This document shows, in pieces, positions 1 through 5,780 of a DNA stretch of 10,594 nt. The stretch covers positions 1 through 10,594 of the forward strand of contig DLGU01000012.1 of the NCBI GenBank assembly GCA_002482865.1, given 5' to 3'. The DNA is from Porphyrobacter sp. UBA7686. Lineage in GTDB: Bacteria > Pseudomonadota > Alphaproteobacteria > Sphingomonadales > Sphingomonadaceae. Under the pieces are notes generated by a model. The model worked only from the letters and a program-made list of their open reading frames with translations. It was not told where the DNA came from and did no database searches. Made by a program: the position numbers and the translations under genes. Positions within the stretch are counted from its first letter, which is position 1, and each line of letters starts with the position of its first letter.

Positions 1-693
1 ACCGCCACGCCCAAATTCGCGGAAATCGCCCCGCCGATGGGTGATCTCTACGCCAATCCGGCAGCCAGCCAGGCGATGCTCGACGACGCCGGGTTCGACA
101 TTGAAATCTGGCTCGCCAGCGAGATCGCGGCCGAGTTCGCGCGCGCCGAGGGCAGTGCCTTCGTCAAGGGTACCGGCACCAATCAGCCTGAAGGCTTCCT
201 CACCGCCGCCAAAGCCATCACCCCTGACGCCACGCGCGCCTTCGGCACGCTGCAATATGTCGGCTCGGGCAACGCCACCGGGCTCGGCACTACGCCCGAC
301 ACCAAGCTGATCGACCTGGTCCATATGCTCAAGTCCGGCTACCGCCAGGGCGCAGTGTTCGTCATGAACTCGGCGACCTTGGCTGCGATCCGCAAGCTCA
401 AGACGGTCGATGGCGCATTTCTCTGGCAGCCGGGTCTGGTCGAAGGCCAGCCCGACCGCCTGCTCGGCTACCCGGTGGTCGAGGCCGAGGATATGCCCGA
501 TGTCGCCGCAGGAACTTTCCCGATTGCCTTCGGTAATTTCCGGTCCGGCTATCTGATCTCGGAGCGCGGCGCCACGCAGGTGCTGCGCGATCCCTTCACC
601 AACAAGCCCTTCGTGCACTTCTACTCGACCAAGCGGATCGGCGGGAAGGTGCTCGATTCGAACGCGATCAAGCTGCTGAAGATCGAGCTCTAG
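1..693 (+). CDS. g5: GTA/phage major capsid protein, HK97 family (5' end missing)
   Basis: This is the C-terminal 230 codons of an HK97-fold major capsid protein, the shell subunit of the GTA head. The frame is open from base 1, so the gene begins upstream; family members are about 400 residues, so roughly 40% is missing, including any propeptide. The visible part carries family hallmarks: the GTGTNQPEGFL segment, a YRQGAVFVMNSATLAAIRK helix region, the LLGYPVVEAEDMP motif, and a C-terminal AFGNFRSGYLI...RDPFTNKP stretch of the A-domain and P-domain core. The stop is TAG at 691-693. An ATG at 37 is an internal methionine, because the upstream codons (TATPKFAEIAPP) continue the capsid sequence. 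A GTA origin rather than a free prophage is inferred from the neighbours, not from this gene alone. Confidence 0.95.
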   Translation, partial: TATPKFAEIAPPMGDLYANPAASQAMLDDAGFDIEIWLASEIAAEFARAEGSAFVKGTGTNQPEGFLTAAKAITPDATRAFGTLQYVGSGNATGLGTTPDTKLIDLVHMLKSGYRQGAVFVMNSATLAAIRKLKTVDGAFLWQPGLVEGQPDRLLGYPVVEAEDMPDVAAGTFPIAFGNFRSGYLISERGATQVLRDPFTNKPFVHFYSTKRIGGKVLDSNAIKLLKIEL

Positions 694-756
694 GCCCAGC
701 GCCAGACCTCCTCCCCCGGCCGGGCAGCGTGTCCCCTTCGCGCCCACCGGGCTCTC

Positions 757-809
757 GCGCCCGCATCGCTTCAGGCCGTTCCCCCGCCTGACGCCAGCGA
801 TGCGGGCGC
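757..809 (+). terminator. Strong hairpin between g5 and g6 (attenuator, processing site or weak terminator)
   Basis: Bases 757-776 pair perfectly with 786-791 plus 796-809. This makes a 20-bp GC-rich stem, broken only by a 4-base bulge (792-795) on the 3' side and closed by a 9-base loop (777-785). It is followed only by ATTTCG, so there is no real U-tract and full intrinsic termination is doubtful. It sits 63 bases after the capsid stop and 34 bases before the g6 ATG. A structure here would protect the 3' end of capsid mRNA or reduce read-through, giving more capsid than connector. The pairing is seen directly; the function is inferred. Confidence 0.6.
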
Positions 810-830
810 ATTTCGTGTGAACCATATTCT

Positions 831-846
831 GGGAGACACCGCGATG
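831..846 (+). promoter_or_regulatory. Ribosome binding site that fixes the g6 start
   Basis: GGGAG at 831-835 lies 8 bases before the ATG at 844. This favours ATG 844 over the in-frame GTG at 817, which begins inside the base of the spacer just after the hairpin and has no such motif. Confidence 0.7.
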
Positions 847-1401
847 CAGCGGACAATCGTGCAGCCCCCGGTGCCGGGCGACGCTGCGCTGGCGGAGCTC
901 AAGCACTGGCTCGGGATCAGCCGCCCCAACGACGATGAAACGCTTGAGCAATTGCTTCATGCCAGCCTCACCATCTGCGAAGCCTTCACCGGCAAGACGC
1001 CACTGAGGCAGACGGTCGAGGAAATCATTCCGCTGGCGGGGGGATGGCAGGAGCTGGTCTGCCGCCCGGTTCGCGAGGTGACCGGCGCGGCACTCATAGC
1101 ACCGGACGGCAGCCGCGAGGTCATCGCCGCGCTGACCGACGCGCTGGAATGGCGCATCTCTGGCTCGGCCTGCATCCAGCTGCGACGCCCGTTGGAGGGC
1201 CAAGGCCTGGCGCTGCAACTGGTGGTCGGGATTGCCGAGGACTGGAGCGGACTGCCCGCACCGTTGCGGCATGGCATCATCCGGCTCGCCGCCCATCACT
1301 TCCGCCACCGCGATGGCCCGGGCGGAGCCAGCGCCAGCGCCGTTCCGCCTGCCAGCGTCACCGCCCTGTGGCGGCCATGGCGCGACGTGCGGTTCGGATG
1401 A
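844..1401 (+). CDS. g6: Head-tail connector protein (GTA gp6, TIGR02215-like)
   Basis: The product is a 185-residue connector (adaptor) that would form the ring under the portal, joining head and tail. The N-terminal part (PVPGDAALAELKHWLGI, then an acidic helical stretch through LLHASLTICEAFTGK) matches the helical phage gp6-like connector pattern. The middle is a beta-rich insertion, and the C-terminus (PAPLRHGIIRLAAHHFRHRD ... ASVTALWRPWRDVRFG) is the conserved tail of this family. The length agrees with usual members, just under 200 residues. ATG 844 is chosen for its Shine-Dalgarno sequence; an upstream in-frame GTG would add nine residues. Its stop overlaps the next ORF as ATGA at 1398-1401, which points to translational coupling. 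Confidence 0.88.
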   Translation: MQRTIVQPPVPGDAALAELKHWLGISRPNDDETLEQLLHASLTICEAFTGKTPLRQTVEEIIPLAGGWQELVCRPVREVTGAALIAPDGSREVIAALTDALEWRISGSACIQLRRPLEGQGLALQLVVGIAEDWSGLPAPLRHGIIRLAAHHFRHRDGPGGASASAVPPASVTALWRPWRDVRFG

Positions 1402-1568
1402 TCCGCGCCTCCGCCCGCGCAGACCAACTGGTGCAGCGCCTGCGCGCCCGCGCCGCGCGGATCGCAGCAGGCCGCGCATCCAAGCGCCGCTCGCCAGCGC
1501 GCTCGGACTGGCATTCGGCCGCCGCACTGTGGCCCGATCTGTTGGGAGACCCCCGCGATGGAAAATGA
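1398..1568 (+). CDS. Small Arg-rich ORF in the g7 position, function unknown
   Basis: This 56-codon ORF starts at the ATGA that overlaps the g6 stop and ends inside the first codons of g8 (11-base overlap). The whole g6-g8 interval is thus filled by one coupled reading frame, which is the main argument that it is real. The product is very basic (11 Arg, 2 Lys): a predicted amphipathic helix (ADQLVQRLRARAARIAAGR) followed by an acidic-aromatic tail (SDWHSAAALWPDLLGDP). RcGTA has a head-closure protein g7 of about 110 residues at this place, but I see no resemblance to it. There is no independent Shine-Dalgarno sequence. It could be a reduced or unrelated replacement of g7, or a non-functional remnant. 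Confidence 0.5.
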   Translation: MIRASARADQLVQRLRARAARIAAGRASKRRSPARSDWHSAAALWPDLLGDPRDGK

Positions 1569-1947
1569 CCTGCGCGCCGCGCTGATCGCCTGGCTGGCCA
1601 CCGATCCGGCCCTGTCAGCGATCAACGCGATCGAGGAAGAGGCACCGCTTTCCGTCTCTCCGCCGTGGCTCGGCATCGCCGCCAGTGCCTCGACCGACTG
1701 GGGCACCAAAGACCGCGCAGGCCGCGAGGTCCGCGTGGCGCTTGAGCTTGAAAGCTACACCGATCTGTCTGCGGGCGATGCCAGTCTGCTCAGCGCGATC
1801 GAGCGGCGCGTGCTCGAATTGCCGCCGTTTCAGCCGGGCTTCGAACTCGCCTCGATCCGCTTCCTGCGCTCACGCAGCGAGGCCCGCGCCGACAACCGTC
1901 GCGCCGCCCTGCTCGAATACCGCTTCCGCCTGTTCGCCCCGCTTTAG
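1558..1947 (+). CDS. g8: Tail terminator / DUF3168 family protein (GTA gp8)
   Basis: The 129-residue product fits the DUF3168 family, whose members cap the tail tube where it meets the head. The N-terminus (MENDLRAALIAWLATDPALSAI) is the typical opening helix followed by a flexible loop. The middle shows a beta strand with RAGREVRVALELESYTD and the helix ASLLSAIERRVLELPPF. The C-terminus (RSRSEARADNRRAALLEYRFRLFAPL) is the characteristic end, in which a strand follows a DNRR-type turn. Length is normal. The ATG at 1558 has GGGAG at 1544-1548, 9 bases upstream. Its TAG stop at 1945-1947 is part of the Shine-Dalgarno sequence of g9, so the two genes are tightly linked. Confidence 0.88.
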   Translation: MENDLRAALIAWLATDPALSAINAIEEEAPLSVSPPWLGIAASASTDWGTKDRAGREVRVALELESYTDLSAGDASLLSAIERRVLELPPFQPGFELASIRFLRSRSEARADNRRAALLEYRFRLFAPL

Positions 1948-1959
1948 GAGTAAGCCATT

Positions 1960-2367
1960 ATGACCGCACAATCCGGCGCCGCCTTCCTGCTCAAGATCGC
2001 CGACGGAGCCTCGCCTCCGGCTTACCAGACCATCGCTGGCCTGCGCACGACGCAGATGTCGATCAATGGCGACACCGTGGTCGTCACGCACAAGCAATCG
2101 GGCGGCTGGCGCGACCTGCTGTCAGGCGCGGGCACCCGCTCAGTCTCGGTCAGCGCGGCAGGGATCTTTCTCGGCAGCACGGCCGAAGCCACCGTGCGCG
2201 CCCATGCGCTCGCCGGGACGCTCGACAATTACGAATTGTCATTCGAAGACGGCGAGAAGTTGCGGGGCCGGTTTCTGGTACAGCGGCTGGATTATGCCGG
2301 GGATTTCAATGGGGAGCGCAGCTACACGCTCCAGCTTGAAAGCTCCGGGCCGGTGGTGCCGGCATGA
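1960..2367 (+). CDS. g9: Major tail (tube) protein, TP901-1 family (GTA gp9)
   Basis: The 135-residue product matches the short TP901-1-type major tail protein, which polymerises into hexameric rings forming the tail tube. Recognisable parts are the N-terminal TAQSGAAFLLKI strand, the segment DTVVVTHKQSGGWRDLLSGAG that is diagnostic of the family, the SVSVSAAGIFLGS strand, and the C-terminal FLVQRLDYAGDFNGERSYTL region. AGGAG at 1946-1950 lies 9 bases before the ATG. Its TGA overlaps the g10 ATG (ATGA at 2364-2367). The length is that of GTA tail proteins and shows no added Ig-like domain. Confidence 0.93.
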   Translation: MTAQSGAAFLLKIADGASPPAYQTIAGLRTTQMSINGDTVVVTHKQSGGWRDLLSGAGTRSVSVSAAGIFLGSTAEATVRAHALAGTLDNYELSFEDGEKLRGRFLVQRLDYAGDFNGERSYTLQLESSGPVVPA

Positions 2368-2678
2368 CCGCCGCCGCCAATCCCTTGCGCGGCGAATGCG
2401 CGCTGGCTGTGGCCGGGGTGAGCTATGTGCTTCGCCCGAGCTTTGAAAATCTGGTGCTGGCCGAGGCTGAACTGGGTTCGTTGTTCGCGCTGGTCGAACG
2501 CGCGGCAGGCGGCGCGCTGACGCTGACGGAGATGACCGCCCTGCTGTGGCACTGCCTGCCTGCCGAGGGCCGACCCGAGCGGGTCGCGGTCGGCACGGCG
2601 GTGCTGGCGATGGGGCTGGTCGGAGCAACCGCCCCGGTGCGTTCGGTGCTAGCCCAAGTGCTTCAGGGCGAGGCATGA
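2364..2678 (+). CDS. g10: GTA tail assembly chaperone gp10 family
   Basis: The 104-residue protein fits the GTA gp10 family (GTA_gp10/DUF3356), small alpha-helical tail assembly factors placed between the tube and tape measure genes. The N-terminal NPLRGECALAVAGVSYVLRP beta hairpin followed by SFENLVLAEAELGSLFALVER is the typical signature. The rest is helical (TLTEMTALLWHCLPAEGR, then a hydrophobic helix). The start overlaps the g9 stop and the end overlaps the g10.1 start, both as ATGA, so it is translated by coupling. By analogy with lambda G/GT it probably chaperones the tape measure; that role is inferred from position and family. Confidence 0.88.
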   Translation: MTAAANPLRGECALAVAGVSYVLRPSFENLVLAEAELGSLFALVERAAGGALTLTEMTALLWHCLPAEGRPERVAVGTAVLAMGLVGATAPVRSVLAQVLQGEA

Positions 2679-2875
2679 CCGATAGTTTCGGTAGCGCTGC
2701 CGCCCGCTGGTGCGCGCTCGCCGCACGCCTGCTCGGTTGGCGGCCGGGCGAATTCTGGAACGCCACGCCCGCCGAACTGGCGATGGCGCTCGCTGCCCCC
2801 GAAGACCCGACCACCCCATCCCCGCCGAGCCGCGAGGCAATCGCCCGCATGATGGAGCGCGACGCCGATGTCTGA
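2675..2875 (+). CDS. g10.1: Small tail assembly chaperone (rcc01693 / TIGR02216 family)
   Basis: This 66-residue gene uses the ATG at 2675 inside the ATGA overlap with g10; longer upstream extensions in this frame lie within g10 and are not credible. The sequence FGSAAARWCALAARLLGW-RPGEFWNATPAEL is the family signature: a helix, then the turn where a tryptophan follows P(G/x)EFW, then a TPAEL helix. The end (REAIARMMERD) is the usual helical C-terminus. It overlaps the tape measure start by 8 bases. It occupies the place of the second lambda-type tail chaperone, but is reached by coupled reinitiation, since I find no convincing slippery heptamer before the g10 stop. Confidence 0.85.
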   Translation: MTDSFGSAAARWCALAARLLGWRPGEFWNATPAELAMALAAPEDPTTPSPPSREAIARMMERDADV

Positions 2876-3443
2876 TAATTTCGAAGAACTGGTGATCGAC
2901 GTGCGCGCCAGCACCGATGGTTTTGCCAGCGATGTGGAAGCGATGCGCCGTTCGCTCGATGGCTCGCTGCTCGAAGGGTTCAGCCGTGCGGGCAATGTGC
3001 TGGAGCGGGGCCTGCTCGGCGCGCTGCGGCGCGGCAGCCTGGGGTTTGACGATCTGAAGCGCGTCGCCTTCAGCGCGCTCGCCGAGATCGCCGGATATGC
3101 GCTGCAATCGGGGATCGGCAATCTGTTTGGCGGCACTGGCGGCGGAGGCGGGGGTCTGGGCAATCTGCTCGGCCAATCGATCGGCGCGCTGTTCGGCCTG
3201 CCGGGCCGCGCAACTGGCGGACCGGTGGCGCCGGGACGGGCCTATCTCGTCGGTGAGCGCGGGCCGGAGGTGTTCGTGCCCACTGCCGCAGGCCGGGTCG
3301 AGACCGGCATGGCCGCGCCAGGCCGCGATGTTCGCGTGGCGATCCAGGTGGCCGTTCCGCGCGGTCAGGCGGCACCCACCGCGATGCAGCGCTCCTCCCG
3401 CCAGATCGCAAGCGCCGTGCGCCGCGCGCTGCAACAGGCCTGA
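2868..3443 (+). CDS. g11: Tail tape measure protein, short GTA type (gp11)
   Basis: The 191-residue protein is the ruler that sets tail length. Residues 1-85 are helical (SLDGSLLEGFSRAGNVLERG, then FDDLKRVAFSALAEIAGYALQ). Residues 86-110 form a glycine-rich hydrophobic stretch (GGTGGGGGGLGNLLGQSIGA). Residues 112-142 hold the widely shared C-terminal tape measure motif with TGGPV, AYLVGERGPE and VFVPT. The end is a basic helical tail. RcGTA gp11 is of similar size (about 220 residues), whereas phage tape measures are normally several times longer, so a short tail is expected. The ATG overlaps the g10.1 stop by 8 bases. Confidence 0.9.
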   Translation: MSDNFEELVIDVRASTDGFASDVEAMRRSLDGSLLEGFSRAGNVLERGLLGALRRGSLGFDDLKRVAFSALAEIAGYALQSGIGNLFGGTGGGGGGLGNLLGQSIGALFGLPGRATGGPVAPGRAYLVGERGPEVFVPTAAGRVETGMAAPGRDVRVAIQVAVPRGQAAPTAMQRSSRQIASAVRRALQQA

Positions 3444-3458
3444 GCAAGGGGACTCCCG

Positions 3459-5780
3459 ATGGCATTCTGGCTCGCCCGCGAACGCCGCGCGCAGGAAAGC
3501 ACCTTCATCCAGCGTTTCGATCCGCGCTTCTGGACCGTTAATTTTCCCCGGCCCGCGATGGCATCCGTCGTGACAACCGGCCCGGACGCCTTGCGGGTCG
3601 ACATCGAACTGCAGCATGAAGGCGAGCTGGTCGGGCTGATCTGGGAGAGCGACGACACGCTCGATCACCCACTCCTCGCCTACGAGACCGACCGCGATTA
3701 TTCGCGCTCGACGCTGAGCTTTCGCTGGCAGTCGGATGGGGTGATCGCACTCGATCAACCCAATGGACCGACGCTGACGATCGAGGGGCGCGATGCTGCG
3801 GGGCTGCCGCGCACGTGGTACATCCGGCTGTGGAACTATGCGCAAGGCACGCCGACTGACGCGCGGATCACCCTGCCGTTTTCGGCGCTGGAAAGCGGTT
3901 ACGGCCTGCCGGGCGAGCCGATTCATCCCGGCGATATCGACCGCATGTTCATCTCGCTGGTGGCACCCGGCTTCAGCTGGGGAAGCACCGCGCCGCTGCC
4001 CTCGCGGTTCGATGGATCGGTTACCATGTCCGAAATCGCTGCCGACGGCGCGCGGACCATGCTGGAACTGGGCGACGTGCTCGTGCCCCCGCACGGCGAG
4101 CGCATGGCGACTGCCTATGACGACGCCTACAACCAGACCCCGGCACGGCTGCTGCGCGCGGTGACCGGGCTCGGCTACCGCGACGATATCATCCACTATG
4201 TCGGGATGAGCCACTTCATGCGGCTCGCGCGGCAGGCGGATGGCGGTTTGCTTGCTTCGTCGCAAGGTGAGTTGTGCGAGCCTGCCGTGGTCTGGCACCG
4301 CAGCTTCTTCACGCTGGCGCAGGAAGCCGGATTGGAGGTCATTGCTTCACTCTCCTACGAGGTGTTCGACGCCTATTGTCCGGAAAGCTGGAAACAACGC
4401 ACCGCCAGCGGTGCCCCGGCGCTGACCGGGTGGGTGCCGCCTTCGACCTTGCTGTCTCCCGCCAATGCGCAGGCAATGGGCTGGCTGGCCGATGTGGCCC
4501 GCATCTTTGTTGCCCTGCTCGAAGATGCGGATTTGCCCGTCCGCTTCCAGATCGGAGAGCCGTGGTGGTGGGTTACCCCTGCGCGGGACATCTGCCTTTA
4601 TGACGATGCTGCCAAGGCGGCTTTCGGAGGCAATCCGCCGGTCATCGCCACTATCGCCGCGCCGCTCGATGCGGCGGCAACATCGCTGCTTGATGCAGCA
4701 GGCGCGCTGCTCGCCCAGTCGACAGCCGCTTTGACGGCCGCTGTCCGGAGCGCGGCGCAGGGGCCCTCTGAGGTGCTGCTGCTCGCCTTCACGCCGACGA
4801 TCCTCGATCCCGCCACTCCCGAGCTTTACCGGGCCAATCTCCCGACCGGATGGGCTGCGCCGGCATTCGACCGGTTGCAGCTGGAAGATTACGATTGGCT
4901 CACGGCCGGCGCCGACGCGGCCCGGCGTGCGGCCTATGCCTTGGTCGATGCCCGGCTCGGCTATCTGCCCGCCGATCAGGACTATCTCGCCGGTTTCGTG
5001 CTCAATCCTGCCGATGCGGACGTGATGTGGGCGCGCATCGACAGCGGGCTGGACGAAGCCGCCGCACGCAGCATCACCCGGCGCTACGTCTGGGCGCTGC
5101 CGCAGGTCAACCGCGACGGCTACACCCGCCTCGCCCCTCCGCCGGAGCAAGCCATGGATCCCTTCGACAATGTGCTTTATCCCTTCGCGCTGGGGCGAAG
5201 CGCCTCGGTCGCGCCCGAGTTTTCGACCTCGATCGCGGTCACCGCCTCCGGGCATGAGCGGCGCAACTCGCTGTGGTCGGACGCCCGGCTGCATTTCGAT
5301 GTCGGTCCCGGCATCCGCTCGGAAGGCGAATTGTCCGAACTGATCGCCTTCTTCCGCGCCCGGCGTGGTCCGGCGCGGGGGTTCCGAATCATGGACCCGT
5401 TCGACAATAGCTCGAACGGGATGACGGGTATGCCGACGATGCTCGATCAACTGATCGGCATTGCCGATGGGGTGCGCGCCGATTTCCAGCTAGTGAAGTC
5501 CTATAGCGGGGCAGAGCCGCAGGTGCGCCCAATCACCCGTCCGCGCGCCGAAACGCTGGTGGTCAGCGTCGGCGGCGTGGCCAGCACAGCCTGGACGCTG
5601 GGCGAGAAGGGCACCTTGCGCTTCCTCACCGCGCCGCCTGCGGGGGCCGAGGTGCGCGCAGGCTTCCGATTCGATGTGCCGGTGCGGTTCGCCGAAGATC
5701 GCCTTGATGTTGCGGCAGTGAACTTCGCCGCCGGGGAAGCGCCTTCGGTGCCGCTGATCGAGATCCGGGAGTCCGCCTGA
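3459..5780 (+). CDS. g12: Distal tail protein gp12 (DUF2460) fused to a large N-terminal beta-sandwich and TIM-barrel-like region
   Basis: The 773-residue protein has two unequal parts. Residues 566-773 are a complete DUF2460/TIGR02217 domain, the size of RcGTA gp12, which forms the ring ending the tail tube. Its marks are SIAVTASGHERRNSLWSDAR, a GPGIRSEGELSELIAFFRAR helix, RGFRIMDPFDN, and the final VPVRFAEDRLDV. Residues 1-565 are extra. Residues 1 to about 215 look like a beta-sandwich similar to a carbohydrate-binding module. Residues about 216-560 alternate strands and helices like a glycoside hydrolase TIM barrel: GLEVIASLSYEVFD around 291-304, VRFQIGEPWWW at 361-371, LLLAFTPTI near 440, and DRLQLEDYDW at 471-480. 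AAGGGGA at 3446-3452 lies 6 bases before the ATG. The fold calls for the extra part are inferred; DUF2460 is confident. Phage 'non-contractile tail sheath' proteins with a TIM barrel are an alternative comparison. Confidence 0.88.
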   Translation: MAFWLARERRAQESTFIQRFDPRFWTVNFPRPAMASVVTTGPDALRVDIELQHEGELVGLIWESDDTLDHPLLAYETDRDYSRSTLSFRWQSDGVIALDQPNGPTLTIEGRDAAGLPRTWYIRLWNYAQGTPTDARITLPFSALESGYGLPGEPIHPGDIDRMFISLVAPGFSWGSTAPLPSRFDGSVTMSEIAADGARTMLELGDVLVPPHGERMATAYDDAYNQTPARLLRAVTGLGYRDDIIHYVGMSHFMRLARQADGGLLASSQGELCEPAVVWHRSFFTLAQEAGLEVIASLSYEVFDAYCPESWKQRTASGAPALTGWVPPSTLLSPANAQAMGWLADVARIFVALLEDADLPVRFQIGEPWWWVTPARDICLYDDAAKAAFGGNPPVIATIAAPLDAAATSLLDAAGALLAQSTAALTAAVRSAAQGPSEVLLLAFTPTILDPATPELYRANLPTGWAAPAFDRLQLEDYDWLTAGADAARRAAYALVDARLGYLPADQDYLAGFVLNPADADVMWARIDSGLDEAAARSITRRYVWALPQVNRDGYTRLAPPPEQAMDPFDNVLYPFALGRSASVAPEFSTSIAVTASGHERRNSLWSDARLHFDVGPGIRSEGELSELIAFFRARRGPARGFRIMDPFDNSSNGMTGMPTMLDQLIGIADGVRADFQLVKSYSGAEPQVRPITRPRAETLVVSVGGVASTAWTLGEKGTLRFLTAPPAGAEVRAGFRFDVPVRFAEDRLDVAAVNFAAGEAPSVPLIEIRESA
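5144..5156 (+). promoter_or_regulatory. Possible internal translation start for a short gp12
   Basis: GGAG at 5144-5147 lies 6 bases before an in-frame ATG at 5154, which is Met566 of the long protein. Starting here would give a 208-residue protein, the normal size of stand-alone gp12. It falls exactly at the inferred domain boundary, after a proline-rich linker (LAPPPEQA). The motif is seen directly; its use in the cell is inferred. Confidence 0.4.

Noticed and set aside
817..843. GTG at 817 as the g6 start
   Set aside because: It lacks a Shine-Dalgarno sequence and would place the true GGGAG motif inside the coding region; ATG 844 is better.
2640..2680. Programmed -1 frameshift joining g10 and g10.1, as in lambda G/GT
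   Set aside because: No X-XXY-YYZ slippery heptamer is visible before the g10 stop, and the ATGA overlap explains expression of g10.1.
2649..4298. 549-codon open frame on the minus strand
   Set aside because: It lies opposite g10, g10.1, g11 and g12, all well supported. Composition (Arg, Gln, His-rich, low-complexity) is that of a GC-rich antisense shadow, with no recognisable domain.
4347..5450. 367-codon open frame on the minus strand
   Set aside because: It is antisense to g12; Arg/Gly-rich shadow composition.
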